From the NCBI GenBank assembly GCA_012861695.1, contig JAAOOA010000148.1:512501-576500 (forward strand): a stretch of 64,000 nt of DNA, in the 5' to 3' direction. Below, piece after piece: positions 36,658 to 48,033 of the stretch (the first letter of the stretch is position 1; every line of letters begins with the position of its first letter). Under the pieces are notes generated by a model. The model saw nothing but the letters and a program-made list of their open reading frames with translations. It did no database searches and had not been told where the DNA came from. The translations under genes were made by a program, and so were the position numbers. This stretch comes from Trematomus loennbergii. Lineage: Eukaryota > Chordata > Actinopteri > Perciformes > Nototheniidae.

Positions 36658-37440
36658 AATTCTTCAGGGATGAGAATGGCCTCTGGCCTTTGGAGCTGAC
36701 ATGTCAGGATGCCGTATAAGTAATGGCAGCTGGTGTATGTGTGTTTTACACCTTTTGTTGCAGTTTCTGGAGGGATTGGTCCTGTAACACTTGTCTAGCG
36801 TCATGTTCCGGCTAAGAGGCGAGGAGTCTCTCGTGGGTTCAAGATTTTAATCAAACACAGTACGTTTCAGTTGAGCTCCTTTCAGTGAAGAATCATGATC
36901 CTGAGGACATACATTTCAGACTGTCAAGAGTGTAATTTACTCTGATGGTTGATTCCGTGGCATATATTGCAAGTTTCTTTAACAACACACAGAATAAAGT
37001 AGTTTTTAAGCTGTTTTCCTTATTGAAATCAAGGGTCTAGGGACAGAGAGTGCCGTTAGCTATACAGATTTCCTCAGGCAAAAGTTGGAGATCAGTTAAA
37101 TAAATAAAATGGACAAAGGAAACCATGATTAAGTTATGGTATACTTTGGTTTTATGGTTTCATTGTTTATTGCGTTTAAAAAAATATAAGATTTTCTTTT
37201 AGCATCCTGTCATGAATGCCGTTTTCTATATATGTCTTTTCTTTTGTGCATTTCTCTACGTGCTTTTGCTTTACCCTAACCTTTTTCTCCCTCCGCTGTC
37301 AGATGTCAGAAGTAAAAACACTTTGAGGAACAAAAGTATGGACCTTATAATTGCTTTAACATTCAGCCCTCATTAACCGCTGTTCTGAATTGGCCATTAA
37401 TTCTTTGGAAGTACTTACATACCTTTACTGACAGCTGTTT
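36658..37440 (+). repeat. Segmental duplication, copy 1 (783 bp)
   Basis: Starts AATTCTTCAGGGATGAGAAT and ends ACATACCTTTACTG. Nearly identical to 38383-39150, offset about 1.72 kb, in the same orientation. Confidence 0.95.
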
Positions 37441-37465
37441 GCATGGTACAAAGACCCTTACATTA

Positions 37466-37615
37466 GAAAAATGTGCTGCCGTTTCAGAAAACGATGCAAA
37501 TAGAAGAAAAATGTGCCAAAACACATGCAGATGGGAAACATCTTCACCAACTTTTCAAAAAATGCACAACATTTACTAAAAGCTGCATATACAAAACACT
37601 GCAAATAAAAACAAA
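37466..37615 (+). repeat. Dispersed repeat R2, copy 1
   Basis: Contains ACGATGCAAATAGAAG, ATGTGCCAAAACACATGCAG, ACATCTTCACCAACTT and ACAAAACACTGCAAAT. Copies at 40790-40965 (minus) and 57540-57792 (plus). Confidence 0.7.
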
Positions 37616-37821
37616 CCCGGTGGCACTAAAAAGTTGGCCAACTGTCTCTTAACAATGTGATCACATGACTCCCTCTGATGTTACTGCAGATCGGCTGTAA
37701 GCTAGCTAGCTAACGTAGCGAACCTAGTCATTTCAGATATACTGACAAACACTTACAGTTATGAGACGACTAACTCTGCGACAGAGACATTTGATCAGCT
37801 TTATAATCCTGAATGTCACCA

Positions 37822-38068
37822 AGCTGTGTGCGTCACTCTTTAGTGTCCCCTGGTCTCCCAGCTGTGTGCGTCACTCTTTAGTGTCCCCTGGTCTCCCAGC
37901 TGTGTGCGTCACTCTTTAGTGTCCCTGGTCTCCCAGCTGTGTGCGTCACTCTTTAGTGTCCCTGGTCTCCCAGCTGTGTGCGTCACTTCAGTGTCCCCTG
38001 GTCTCCCAGCTGTGTGCGTCACTCTTTAGTGTCTCCTGGTCTCCCAGCTGTGTGTGTCACTCTTTAGG
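37822..38068 (+). repeat. 38-bp tandem repeat, array 1
   Basis: About seven copies of a unit with GTGTGCGTCACTCTTTAGTG then TCCCCTGGTCTCCCAGCT. The same unit forms array 2 at 40367-40775. Confidence 0.95.
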
Positions 38069-38240
38069 CCCAATCCCAAACCACGCCCTACACCCTACCC
38101 CTACACCCTACCCCTCCGTTTGCACATTCGCGCGGAGGGTCCGCCACATTAAGTGCTGTTCCAAACCAACGAGTGTGGAGCGGTGTGGAGGGGGAGTGGG
38201 TTATCATACCCTCAAACAGCGAGTCTGCAGCGGTGCTGAC
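38069..38240 (+). mobile_element. CCCTACACC-type repeat fragment
   Basis: TTAGGCCCAATCCCAAACCA then ACACCCTACCCCTACACCCT, similar to 49550-49612 (TTAGGCCCAATTCCAAACCG). Probably an end of a MITE. The repeat starts exactly where tandem array 1 ends. Confidence 0.5.
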
Positions 38241-38382
38241 TGGAGAACGGTCTCTACCTGACCGGTCTCAACGCTGTGTTTGTCCGTCAGGAAACACGCT
38301 GTTTACAAGAAGTTCCAGCAAACAACCACTGATAAATTGCGATGTTAACAACCTCATGCTAACCTCATATTTGTTTAATGTT

Positions 38383-39150
38383 AATTCTTCAGGGATGAGA
38401 ATGGCCTCTGGCCTTTGGAGCTGACATGTCACGATGCCTTATAAGTAATGGCAGCTGGTGTATGTGTGTTTTACACATTTTGTTGCAGTTTCTGGAGGGA
38501 TTGGTCCTGTAATACTTGTCTAGCGTCATGTCCGGCTAAGAGGCGAGGAGTCTCTCGTGGGTTCAAGATTTTAATCAAACACAGTACGTTCAGTTGAGCT
38601 CCTTTCAGTGAAGAATCATGATCCTGAGGACATACATTTCAGACTGTCAAGAGTGTAATTTACTCTGATGGTTGATTCCGTGGCATATATTGCAAGTTTC
38701 TTTAACAACACACAGAATAAAGTAGTTTTAAGCTGTTTTTCTTATTGAAATCAAGGGTCTAGGGACAGAGAGTGCCGTTAGCTATACAGATTTCCTCAGG
38801 CAAAAGTTGGAGATCAGTTAAATAAATAAAATGGACAAAGGAAACCATGATTAAGTTATGGTATACTTTGGTTTTATGGTTTCATTGTTTATTGCGTTTC
38901 AACAAATATAAGATTTTCTTTTAGCATCCTGTCATAAATGCCGTTTTCTTTCTATGTCTTTCTTTTGTGCATTTCTCTACATGCTTTGCTTTACCCTGAC
39001 CTTTTTCTCCCTCCGCTGTCAGATGTCAGAAGTAAAAACACTTTGAGGAACAAAAGTATGGACCTTACAATTGCTTTAACACTCAGCCCTCATTAACCGC
39101 TGTTCTAAATTGGCCATTCATTCTTTGGAAGTACTTACATACCTTTACTG
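38383..39150 (+). repeat. Segmental duplication, copy 2 (768 bp)
   Basis: Second copy of 36658-37440. It stops at the same phrase, ACATACCTTTACTG, and is followed directly by the LINE, whereas copy 1 continues into repeat R2. Confidence 0.95.
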
Positions 39151-40365
39151 TAGGCCAGGCTGTGGAGGCACAGAAGGACCAGGAGCAAAAAAACAATAAT
39201 CACCAGCCCCAATGACTACCGCCCAGTAGCACTCACCTCCATCATTATGAAGTGCTTTGAGCGGTTAGTCAAAACATTCATCACCTCCTCCCTCCTGAAT
39301 CTCTGGACCCCCTGCAGTTTGCCTACAGAGCAAACAGGTCCACAGACGACGCCATAGCCCTCACCTCCACACTGCCCTCTCACACCTGGACCCGAAGAAC
39401 AGGAACACATATGTGAGAATGCTGTTCATTGATTACAGTTCGGCATTCAATACCATTGTGCCCACCAAGCTGGCCAACAAGCTCAGAGACCTCGGCTCAA
39501 CAGCGCCCTCTGTGACTGGATCCTGAACTTCCTGACGGGCAGACCCCAGGCAATGCGGTGTGGGCAACATCACATCCTCCACCCTGATCCTCAACACCGG
39601 TGCCCCTCAAGGCTGCGTGCTCAGCCCTCTCCTCTACTCCCTGTTCACTCACGACTGCGTGGCCACACACAGCTCCAACACCATCGTGAAGTTTGCTGAC
39701 GACACGACCATCATCGGCCAGATCACAGACGGCGACGAGGCGGCGTACAGAGAGGAGGTCGGAAAACTGACATCTTGGTGCCAGCATAACAACCTCCATC
39801 TCAACATCAGCAAAAGAGCTGCGGTGGAGAGAATCAGTAGCTTCAGGTTCCTTGGGGTCCACATCACTGAGGACCTGACATGGACTCTTCACACCACCAC
39901 CATCACCAAGAAAGCTCGACAGCGGCTCTTCTTCCTCCGCAGGCTGAGGAGGTTCAAAATGGATTCCAGGATACTCTGCAACTTCTACAGGTGCACCATA
40001 GAGAGTATTCTCACTGGCAGCATCACGGCCTGGGCGGCAGCTGCACCGACCTCGATCGTAAGGCGTTACAGAGGGTGGTGAAAACTGCAGAGAACATCAC
40101 CAGGACGGAGCTGCCACGGACCATTACTCCCAGCGGCTCAGGAAGAAATCCCTCAGGATTACCAAAGACCCCCATCACCCCAGCAACAAACTGTTCTGTC
40201 TGCTGCCGTCTGGCAGGCGGTACCGCAGCATCCGGACTAAAACCACCAGATTCAGAGACAGCTTCATCCCGCAGGCCATAAGACTGTTAAACACCTGAAC
40301 TGCTGAAACAATTTCATAACATTCATCTGCTACTTAGTAATTATTGATCTATTATCTAATATATC
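39151..40365 (+). mobile_element. L2-like non-LTR retrotransposon, 5'-truncated, frameshifted reverse transcriptase
   Basis: Translation in three alternating frames gives a reverse-transcriptase core: NDYRPVALTSIIMKCFERLV; then [15 protein letters not shown]; motif [21 protein letters not shown]; motif B GAPQGCVLSPLLYSLFT; catalytic motif C FADDTTI; then FRFLGVHITEDLTW and the C-terminal LLPSGRRYRSIRTKTTRFRD with RLLNT before a stop. The order and wording fit L2-clade (Maui-like) fish LINEs. The apurinic endonuclease domain is missing, as in 5'-truncated copies, and at least four frame breaks make it inactive. The longest intact piece runs 39560-40081. It abuts the duplication end at 39150 and tandem array 2 at 40367. 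Confidence 0.9.
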
Positions 40366-40366
40366 A

Positions 40367-40775
40367 TGTGTGCGTCACTCTTCAGTGTCCCCTGGTCTCC
40401 CAGCTGTGTGCGTCACTCTTTAGCGTCCCCTGGTCTCCCAGCTGTGTGCGTCACTCTTTAGTGTCCCCTGGTCTCCCAGCTGTGTGCATCACTCTTTAGT
40501 GTCCCCTGGTCTCCAGCTGTGTGCGTCACTCTTTAGTGTCCCCTGGTCTCCCAGCTGTGTGCGTCACTTTTTAGTGTCCCCTGGTCTCCCAGCTGTGTGC
40601 GTCACTCTTTAGTGTCCCTGGTATCCCAGCTGTGTGCGTCACTCTTTAGTGTCCCCTGGTCTCCTCCCAGCTGTGTGCGTCACTCTTTAGTGTCCCCTGG
40701 TCTCCCAGCTGTGTGCGTCACTCTTTAGTGTCCCTGGTCTTCGAGCTGTGTGCGTCACTCTTTAGTGTCCCCTGG
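40367..40775 (+). repeat. 38-bp tandem repeat, array 2
   Basis: About eleven copies of the unit seen in array 1 (GTGTGCGTCACTCTTTAGTG), with one extra CTCC insertion near 40664. Confidence 0.95.
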
Positions 40776-40789
40776 TTTTCGTTGTGTTT

Positions 40790-40965
40790 TGAACTTCTTG
40801 CATTGTTCTTTTATGCAGAGTTTTTAGTAAATGCCGCTCATGTGTTTTGAAGTTGTTGAAGATGTTTCTTCATTTGCATGTTTTTGGCACATTTGGGCTT
40901 TTATATTTGCTGATGGAAGGTTTTGGGCCATTGTAGCGCATTTGAACCTGTCAGCCACCGTACAA
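40790..40965 (-). repeat. Dispersed repeat R2, copy 2
   Basis: Minus-strand reading gives AAATGTGCCAAAAACATGCA, AATGAAGAAACATCTTCAAC and GGCATTTACTAAAA, matching 37466-37615. Confidence 0.65.
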
Positions 40966-41655
40966 AACAATCAAAAAGTTGCAACAACCCTTCATAAATG
41001 TATATTCATGTCACTAGCCTATTATCCTGCAATAGAGCATTGTCAGATACTTCTTTGTGTTTAAAAAAAAAATACTGAAGTGCATCCACTGCTACAGTGT
41101 CTAGGAGGACGGGATATTATCAGGTATTAGAGTTGCTTAAAGGACAGGTAGGCTGTCATCTCCCTGAGCTGCAGGAGGATTTGTGGATAACCTTTAGCCT
41201 GAAGTCTTCCAAATGCACTGATATCCCTGTTGAAGAAATAAGGCCATGCTTTATCTGGCCTGCAGCTATACTCAGACATTTCATTTTTTTTCAATCGCAG
41301 CTTATGTGACAATGGATTCAAAGCATGCCCCTGAACCAAAAGAACAGGTCACAGTGTTGACGTCAGAGAGAGACAGAAAGAGGGAGAGAAATCCTTTTGA
41401 AATGCTCTCCTGGCTTCCCTTCCAGACTTGCCAAAAATGCAGCAAATGGGGTGCTCAGTCTCCAAAATACAATTCAGTTCAGATCTAGAAATGTGGTGGC
41501 AAGCCATCAAAACAAATAATGCCTGCAGAGATTTGCATGAATAGTGTGAACAGACCTCTTTCCACTGCATAAAGGAAGTTCTGTGAAATGATGGCGCTGC
41601 AAACTGTATTCAAAAGGATGTGGATTTCTGACATTAAAACCCACGGTTCACAACC
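40966..41655. other. Non-coding stretch, nothing recognised
   Basis: Short open frames on both strands have no recognisable domain. Confidence 0.45.
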
Positions 41656-41660
41656 AAGTT

Positions 41661-42458
41661 GTAATGGAGTAGAAGTATAGAGTAGCATGAGAAGGAAATA
41701 CTCAAGTAAAGTACAAGTATGTCAAAATGGTAATAAAGTACTGTACATTATGAGTAAATATGCTACCTTCAACCACTTAGTTGCCTAAACTGAACTCGAC
41801 CGATCTTGATGATAATGAGTCTTGTATAAATAAAGTAAGTTTTCTCTTAAATTAATGTCAACATCTCAAAGATCTCTGCAGGACACAGAGGTGGAAAAAG
41901 TACCTTTAAAAGTAATTTAGTTAAGTTACGAAAGTAGAAATACTTATAATACTCCATTAAAAGTTGAAATCCTGAATTGAAAACATTTCTTAAGAGTATT
42001 TTCAGATAATTGTACCTCGAGTATCAAACATAAAAGTACTCAATATGCAGAACGTCTGTTTTCACAGTATTATAGAATATTGTTATTCTGTTTTTATCAC
42101 TGCCAAATAAGTGTCATTACATTTTAATGTGGAGCCAACTTAGTTACTCTTTAAAACATTATGTTTACTGGTAAAACAGAACAGCATCATATCATCAGCA
42201 TAGTATGTGTTTTTATAGGTAAAAAAGTAGCTATTAAATATTAGTATTAAATACATGTAGTGGAGTAAAAAGTGAGATATTTGCTACCAAGTAGAAATGG
42301 AGTAGAAGTATAGAGTAGCATGAGAAGGAAATACTCAAGTAAAGTACAAGTATGTCAAAATGGTAATAAATACTGTACATTATGAGTAAATATACTACCT
42401 TCAACCACTTAGTTGCCTAAACTGAACTCGACCGATCTTGATGATAATGAGTCTTGTG
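41661..42458 (+). mobile_element. hAT-like AGTAC-rich MITE with a duplicated end segment
   Basis: CAGAGGTGGAAAAAGTACC at 41886 is the start typical of AGTAC-rich hAT MITEs (compare CAGAGGTGGGAAGTAT at 60936). A 165-bp segment GGAGTAGAAGTATAGAGTAG ... GATAATGAGTCTTGT occurs both before the start (41661-41828) and at the end (42294-42458). Confidence 0.65.
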
Positions 42459-42467
42459 AAGTTGAGG

Positions 42468-43258
42468 GGGCTGCAGGTATTTTTTTCACGAAACTGTGTC
42501 TCAGGGCTTCTTAATATTTAAAAACCTATTAATGTGTCATACCCGATTAACGGGAATAAACTCAGCTAACTGACAATACGAACCATTTTTACCAAAACAA
42601 AACACAAGTCAAATTATTGATAATCCATCATTCATTTTTATGTCAAAAACGGAGATTTCATATTAGCTGCTAATGATAGCCACCAGAGTGTATCGCAGCT
42701 TCCGGTTCCAGGGCATTCTGGCTCAGTTCACTCATTCACCAATGGGTAAAGTTTAGATGGACTTTAGGAACCCCTCGATTATATTGGCTCTAACGGTTAA
42801 AAAGAGGTGTCAATCATCAAAATCGAACGAGGGGGGCCAGAGATATGGAAATGCACCCAAATGACCCCAGAAGTGTTTATTTTTCTTCTAAATCTCTCAA
42901 AAAGGTCAAACTTCGCTTGTTTTGCATCAATCTTGATACAGGGTAGTTATTATATGTTTTAGTTTGGATTCCTAAAGCTTTTAGTCTATCCCATCATTCA
43001 AGGGTGGTTTTCACTATAAGTAATTTTTTTGGACGGACACTATAATTTAATTTTTTTTACTATGTTCAATCTGAATTTTCTTTAAAATAAAAACATCTAT
43101 ATTGATTCTGACACTTCTACATCCAACTCACAGATGTAACCTTGCTTTGAGAAAAAAGATTATTAATTTACCCCTTTTAGAAGTGAAGATATGGTCATTT
43201 GTTCTGGAAATGTCATTTTCGAGCCTGAGACCTGAAAACAGGCTCAGGGCTTAACAGG
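42468..43258 (-). mobile_element. piggyBac-like element family G, copy 2 (truncated)
   Basis: Right end CAGGCTCAGGGCTTAACAGG followed by TTAA (43259-43262). The interior is the reverse complement of 22047-23193, for example AACGGTTAAAAAGAGGTGTC and TCACTATAAGTAATTTTTTT. The left terminal repeat is lost or replaced. Confidence 0.85.
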
Positions 43259-43262
43259 TTAA

Positions 43263-43979
43263 GGAAAAAAATCTAAACCACCTAAACTGTAATTTCATTA
43301 TAACAGCTCAATGCAACAGGGGTTCATGTTATTTGTGGGTTTTCTGAGTGAAGACGGTTGCTCAGTAACAAGTTGAAACAGTGGCTAAGGCATCGCTACA
43401 GGCATCAAAACATCACATCTCCAGCAAATATGTTTACCTTTTGCAATAAAAACCAGTGAGCATTGGGCTCTCAGGGAAAAGACAGGTGCTTGTAATCATC
43501 CATGTGACCTGACCCCGTGTCTACACATATGGCGTAAAATCTAAATGTCTGTAAAGCGCTTGATACAATAGAGAGTTGTCTTTTAATCCTGTTATGATGC
43601 CATGAGGTTGATATATATTTAGTGTCTATACATAAAGGACTGCTCTGAGGTGGATCCGTGCTTCGGTTACCTGATGAAAATAAACTAATAATGACCCGTT
43701 CTGAAAGTGACCAGGGCTAATTACATCCATTTCAAACCGAGCCAAAGGACAGTGGAGTAATTAGGTCTGACCCAATTACACCAAACTGTTTGTGAATAAC
43801 AGAGATAAATCATGAAGCTGTAATAAGAGATGAAGATGATCAACCTGCTGCTGGGCAACAGCCGATCATTCATGAATTATACTGTACTGTGTCAAGAAGT
43901 TAATCATATTATGAATTAGGCAAGTATTTTACTATCAAATTAGGAGGTTAAATTAGGTAAACTCGCTCTGGAGGTAACG
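43263..43979. other. Non-coding stretch, nothing recognised
   Basis: No element ends or coding signals were recognised. Confidence 0.45.
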
Positions 43980-44398
43980 CAGGGATTTTAGCCTTTTCAC
44001 ACCATTTACATGCACTAAAACTTGTACGGGATCTGCTTGTCGCTGCTTTTAATTAATAACTATCATAGTAACTAATAACTATTCATATATGACACTGCCC
44101 TGTAACTTACTAAAGCGGAAACGTCTTAAAAACAGACAAAATATCCTAATTCTGGGAATTGAAAAGAAAAATGGTTTAAAGGCCAAAGTCTAATATTCTA
44201 GTATTTTTCTGTTTCTTTTTCTTCTGACTGTTTTTAAATGCCGTTTCATAATGTGTTTCAACTGCACTGTTTCGTATTGCTCTTAATGTCTTTCATTTTT
44301 GTAAAGCACTTGGAATTGCCTTGTGTTGAAAGGTGCTATACACTTGCCTTGCCTTGCCTATATAACACATGCACAAAAGCACAATAGGGCCTCTTTAA
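43980..44398 (-). mobile_element. MITE family M1, copy interrupted by a retroelement tail
   Basis: GATTTTAGCCTTTTCACACC and ATTTACATGCACTAAAAC (left) and ACATGCACAAAAGCACAATA then GGGCCTCTTTAAG (right) are the reverse complement of the start of 7816-8213. Between them, about 44200-44357, lies a retroelement end. Confidence 0.65.
44200..44357 (+). mobile_element. Retroelement 3' end (GTAAAGCACTTGGAATTGCC)
   Basis: Ends TTGTGTTGAAAGGTGCTATA and a (CTTGC)n run. Similar ends at 55665-55735 and, inverted, 56378-56736. Common in fish; parent family not identified. Confidence 0.6.
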
Positions 44399-44585
44399 GA
44401 CAAAAAAGTACACACGTAAATTGCCATTTTCAAAGAAAGAGAAAGGTTTGATCATGTGAAAAGGTGGTGGCACTGACTCAAACCCTTTCGTTTGTGTGGA
44501 AGCACTACACTCACAGTTTTTTAATACCAATATAACTTGTACTTGTCCATTGATGCAACTGTTTACATTTTGTCCAGTGCACTTA

Positions 44586-45327
44586 TGGCGCATTTCCACT
44601 ACAGCGCGGAGCACGGTTTAAGCGTGCCGTGCCGTGCCCGGCCCGTTTTTGGTTGCGTTTCCACTTGGCGTAGTTCCGGCTAGCGGGTACTTTTTCACAG
44701 TTGTTCTGGCTCTCCAAAATCGAGGTTCTTTCCGGGCCAACAACCAGGCTGAGTATGCTAAACTAGTGAGAGAATCGCTGGCAACTACAATAAAATGAAC
44801 ATATTTTACCGTGATTTAATTGTAATACACGTTTCAAAATGATGCCGAAGTAACAACATACTGATACCGGTTAGTAAAAACCATGAATTAATGCTTTGTC
44901 AAGTCTGCAGACAGACGGCAGGCAAAAAACCTTTTAAAATGCGTGTTTTCTAAATGGAGATCGGCTAAGCTAACGCAGTATATGTTCCGACCGTCCACAC
45001 TCACAACAACGGCCTATACAGACATAAATAAACAGCGACTGTATTCACCATGACACAGGCAGTCTGTGGTTTGTACTTGTTTAACTTTTGTCTAGTTTCT
45101 GAACAGATATGAGGAGCTGTGAGCTCTGAGTGCTAACAGCTAACGGCTGATGTTGGTTTTGTGTTTCGCATTGAAGATGACGTCACGGCTCCGCCTACAC
45201 TGCGTTACTATAGTTACTACCCCAGTTCCTAAACTGTAATGGAAATGCAGCATAAAGTGAGCCTAGCCTAACAAGGCCTAGCCATACCGTACTAAGCCGA
45301 GCGAGTCCCTGCAGTGGAAAAGCGCCA
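44586..45327. mobile_element. PIF/Harbinger-like MITE (742 bp)
   Basis: Inverted ends TGGCGCATTTCCACT and AGTGGAAAAGCGCCA, flanked by TTA at 44583-44585 and 45328-45330, the 3-bp duplication typical of Harbinger elements. Near both ends are further imperfect inverted blocks (GCCGTGCCGTGCCCGG). No transposase. Confidence 0.85.
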
Positions 45328-45445
45328 TTACACTCTCTACTTACTACAGAGGTACTGATACTCCATCTCATATGATCTACAATCAGAACTCATGATACTT
45401 CAAAATGTGGTTTTTAGTTTTCTGAGGTGTTCTCATCTGGCATCA

Positions 45446-45660
45446 TGGCAGGAAAATGGCAGCTCGTGACAAAAGGCAAGCTGTTATTACTTTGAGGCAC
45501 GAAAACCTCTTTCCAGATATGCTGCCAACAAACTTAAATTACCTCTGAGCACTGTGGCCGTCACTATCAGAAAGCATCTGGATACTGGGCAGCGTTTTGA
45601 CTGAAAAGGTCTAACAGACTGACAACAACATCAGAAAAGAGCTGTCTTGTGAAACAGAAC
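45446..45660 (+). pseudogene. Possible Tc1/mariner-like transposase fragment
   Basis: Two frames joined by one shift near 45512 read MAARDKRQAVITLRHENLF and SRYAANKLKLPLSTVAVTIR then KHLDTGQRFD. The second resembles the helix-turn-helix of Tc1-type transposases (A.KL..P.STV..I.RK). The frame then stops and I cannot follow a catalytic domain. No terminal repeats found. Weak assignment. Confidence 0.4.
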
Positions 45661-46290
45661 AAGCCCACGGCATCACACATCAATGTTTAATAAGCCAACA
45701 ACAGAAGGGAAGAGACACTTTAGATGTAGAGTGAAGGTATCAGGAAACACAGCTCCAGCAGATCAGAAAACTTTTATAACGTCACAACGGAGACAAGTTC
45801 TCCAGAAATGCATTATAAGAACGGGCAGATTAAGATCAGTTCATTACAAAAAATATACTCCGTACTTATGTGCTTATTTGAGAGCAATTATTCTGAGTGC
45901 TTTGATATAAATGCAGATCTTTGGTTTCTGTGTTCGTCATGATTGCATCTAATTTTCCAAATGCGCCACAGCTGTGGTTTGTATTTGCTAAGAAATAACC
46001 AAAAGTCAGTGGCCCTCACCTCCTGTGATTGACTCTCAGAAATTCAGAGTCTGGCACAAAATATCATTTATTTTAAAACTGTTTCACTTTGCATGAATCT
46101 GGATGTAACCATAGCAATGACTTCTAAATAAAAGTGCTCCATGTTTAGAAACTCAATGTGTTCTGAAGTGGTTTTCACAGGGAGAAATCAATCACTTTAA
46201 TTATGTGTAATAAGAAAAGCATGGAGAGTGCACAGCTGCAGCAAGGTCATTTCATACAATGCAATGTTAACAAAAGTTTCTTACTCACCT
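45661..46290. other. Non-coding stretch, nothing recognised
   Basis: May continue the decayed transposon at its left, but no motif is visible. Confidence 0.4.
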
Positions 46291-46294
46291 GGAA

Positions 46295-46484
46295 GGCTGT
46301 GGCTCAGTGGATAGTGTGCTGGACTTCAAATCAGGGGATAGCAAGTTCGAGCCCCACTGCAGTCAGCTTGTCGTTGTGTCCCTGAGACACTTCACCCCAA
46401 ATGGCTCCTGGGGGGATTGTCCACAGTATTGAGTGTGTAAGTCGCTTTGGATAAAAGCATCTAACAAGTGACATGTAATAATAA
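46295..46484 (+). mobile_element. tRNA-derived SINE, copy 4 (best preserved)
   Basis: Plus-strand head GGCTGTGGCTCAGTGGATAG (A-box-like) and AGTTCGAGCCCC (B box), body with CACTTCACCCCAAATGGCTC, and tail GTAAGTCGCTTTGGATAAAA then GCATCTAACAAGTGACATGT. The promoter boxes show the tRNA origin; it is not a tRNA gene. Confidence 0.92.
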
Positions 46485-46945
46485 CCTGTTGATTCGCTCC
46501 AACATGTCATGGATTCTTCCTTGAACCATGCGTCACCCTTCCATGTTAATGTTTAGCAGCATTTTCAAAATCTTTCCATATATTCTGTAGCTTTAACCAT
46601 TGTTTTTAAAACGTTAAATGTGTTAAAGTTTGCAATGCATGGCCATTCATGCACATTGTGAAACAAAACTGTGTATACATGGCTAGTGTACATCTGCATT
46701 CAAGTGTATAAATACATCAAATAAATGCAGGTGGACTCAATAAAAAACTGTCAATAAGAGAAATAACAAATATTCATCATCCGTTGGTTAGGCATACATA
46801 TTTTATATTCAAGAAAATGTACACATATTGCTATCAACACACATCATTTGTACGATTATCTTTGCAAAAAAAAAAATCCTTTTTCAATCTAGTCATACTT
46901 TGACGGAAAAAGATGTTGACAAGTTTACATAGTTGCCATACAGTG

Positions 46946-46964
46946 ATGTGTGTGTGCGTGCGTG

Positions 46965-47030
<66 letters not shown>

Positions 47031-47045
47031 TGTGTGTGTGTGTGT
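46946..47045. repeat. (TG)n / (CGTG)n microsatellite
   Basis: TG dinucleotide with CGTG blocks on either side. Confidence 0.98.
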
Positions 47046-47175
47046 ATGCTCTCCCTTTCCATAGTCAATCAACCAGTATATAGATACATTGCTGATTACG
47101 TGTCTCTTTTGAGAACTGCAATTAGTTTTTATTTTCCTTAGCCAGTGCCTGTAATCAAAAAATGTGATATCTATT

Positions 47176-47229
47176 GTCTCTCTCTCTCTCTCTCCCTCTC
47201 ACACACACACACTCACACACACACACACA
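47176..47229. repeat. (TC)n(AC)n compound microsatellite
   Basis: TC dinucleotide passing into AC dinucleotide. Confidence 0.96.
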
Positions 47230-47399
47230 GAATGGTGCAGCATTGGTCCAGTCGGAGGCGATTGAATGAAAATGACCTCCCTGGGCCCTGCTGTTACAGA
47301 GGCTCCTCCGGGTCGGACCAGCATGCCCTGCGGCTGCCAGTTAATGGGATAGCAGCAGGACTGCTGATCAAGCACACTGGTGACACACACTATGCTACA

Positions 47400-47526
<127 letters not shown>

Positions 47527-47867
47527 CATATTCAGCGACACATTCACTGTGACACGCCCACACAAAAAGCTCACACAACCGTCAGCATTAAAGGGAGCCA
47601 GACACAAACACACATGAATGCAAACATATTTTATTGCATTGTATTTCAATGTAAATACTGCTATATTTTAATGATTTTTGTAATGTTATTATAGTTTTTT
47701 TTAAATAGTTCTCTATCTGTGTATTACATTTTTGTTTTACTTGTATGTCTGCACCATGACACCAAGTCAAATTCCTCATATGTGGACCTTTCTGATTAAA
47801 GGGAGACGGACACAAAAACACACACTCATCGTCGCACACCTCACTCAGGACAGAGCTGTCCCACCTG

Positions 47868-47879
47868 CACACACACACA

Positions 47880-47924
<45 letters not shown>

Positions 47925-47927
47925 ACG

Positions 47928-48004
<77 letters not shown>

Positions 48005-48033
48005 ACACCACACACCACACACACACACACACC
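47868..48033. repeat. (AC)n microsatellite with CCAC interruptions
   Basis: About 165 bp of AC dinucleotide with ACCC, ACGC and ACCAC interruptions. Confidence 0.98.

Noticed and set aside
39560..40081. Functional reverse transcriptase gene
   Set aside because: The catalytic motif is intact in this piece, but frames break on both sides and the endonuclease domain is missing, so the element is dead.
46295..46370. tRNA gene
   Set aside because: A and B boxes are present, but the acceptor stem is not closed and the sequence continues into a SINE body and tail repeated elsewhere.
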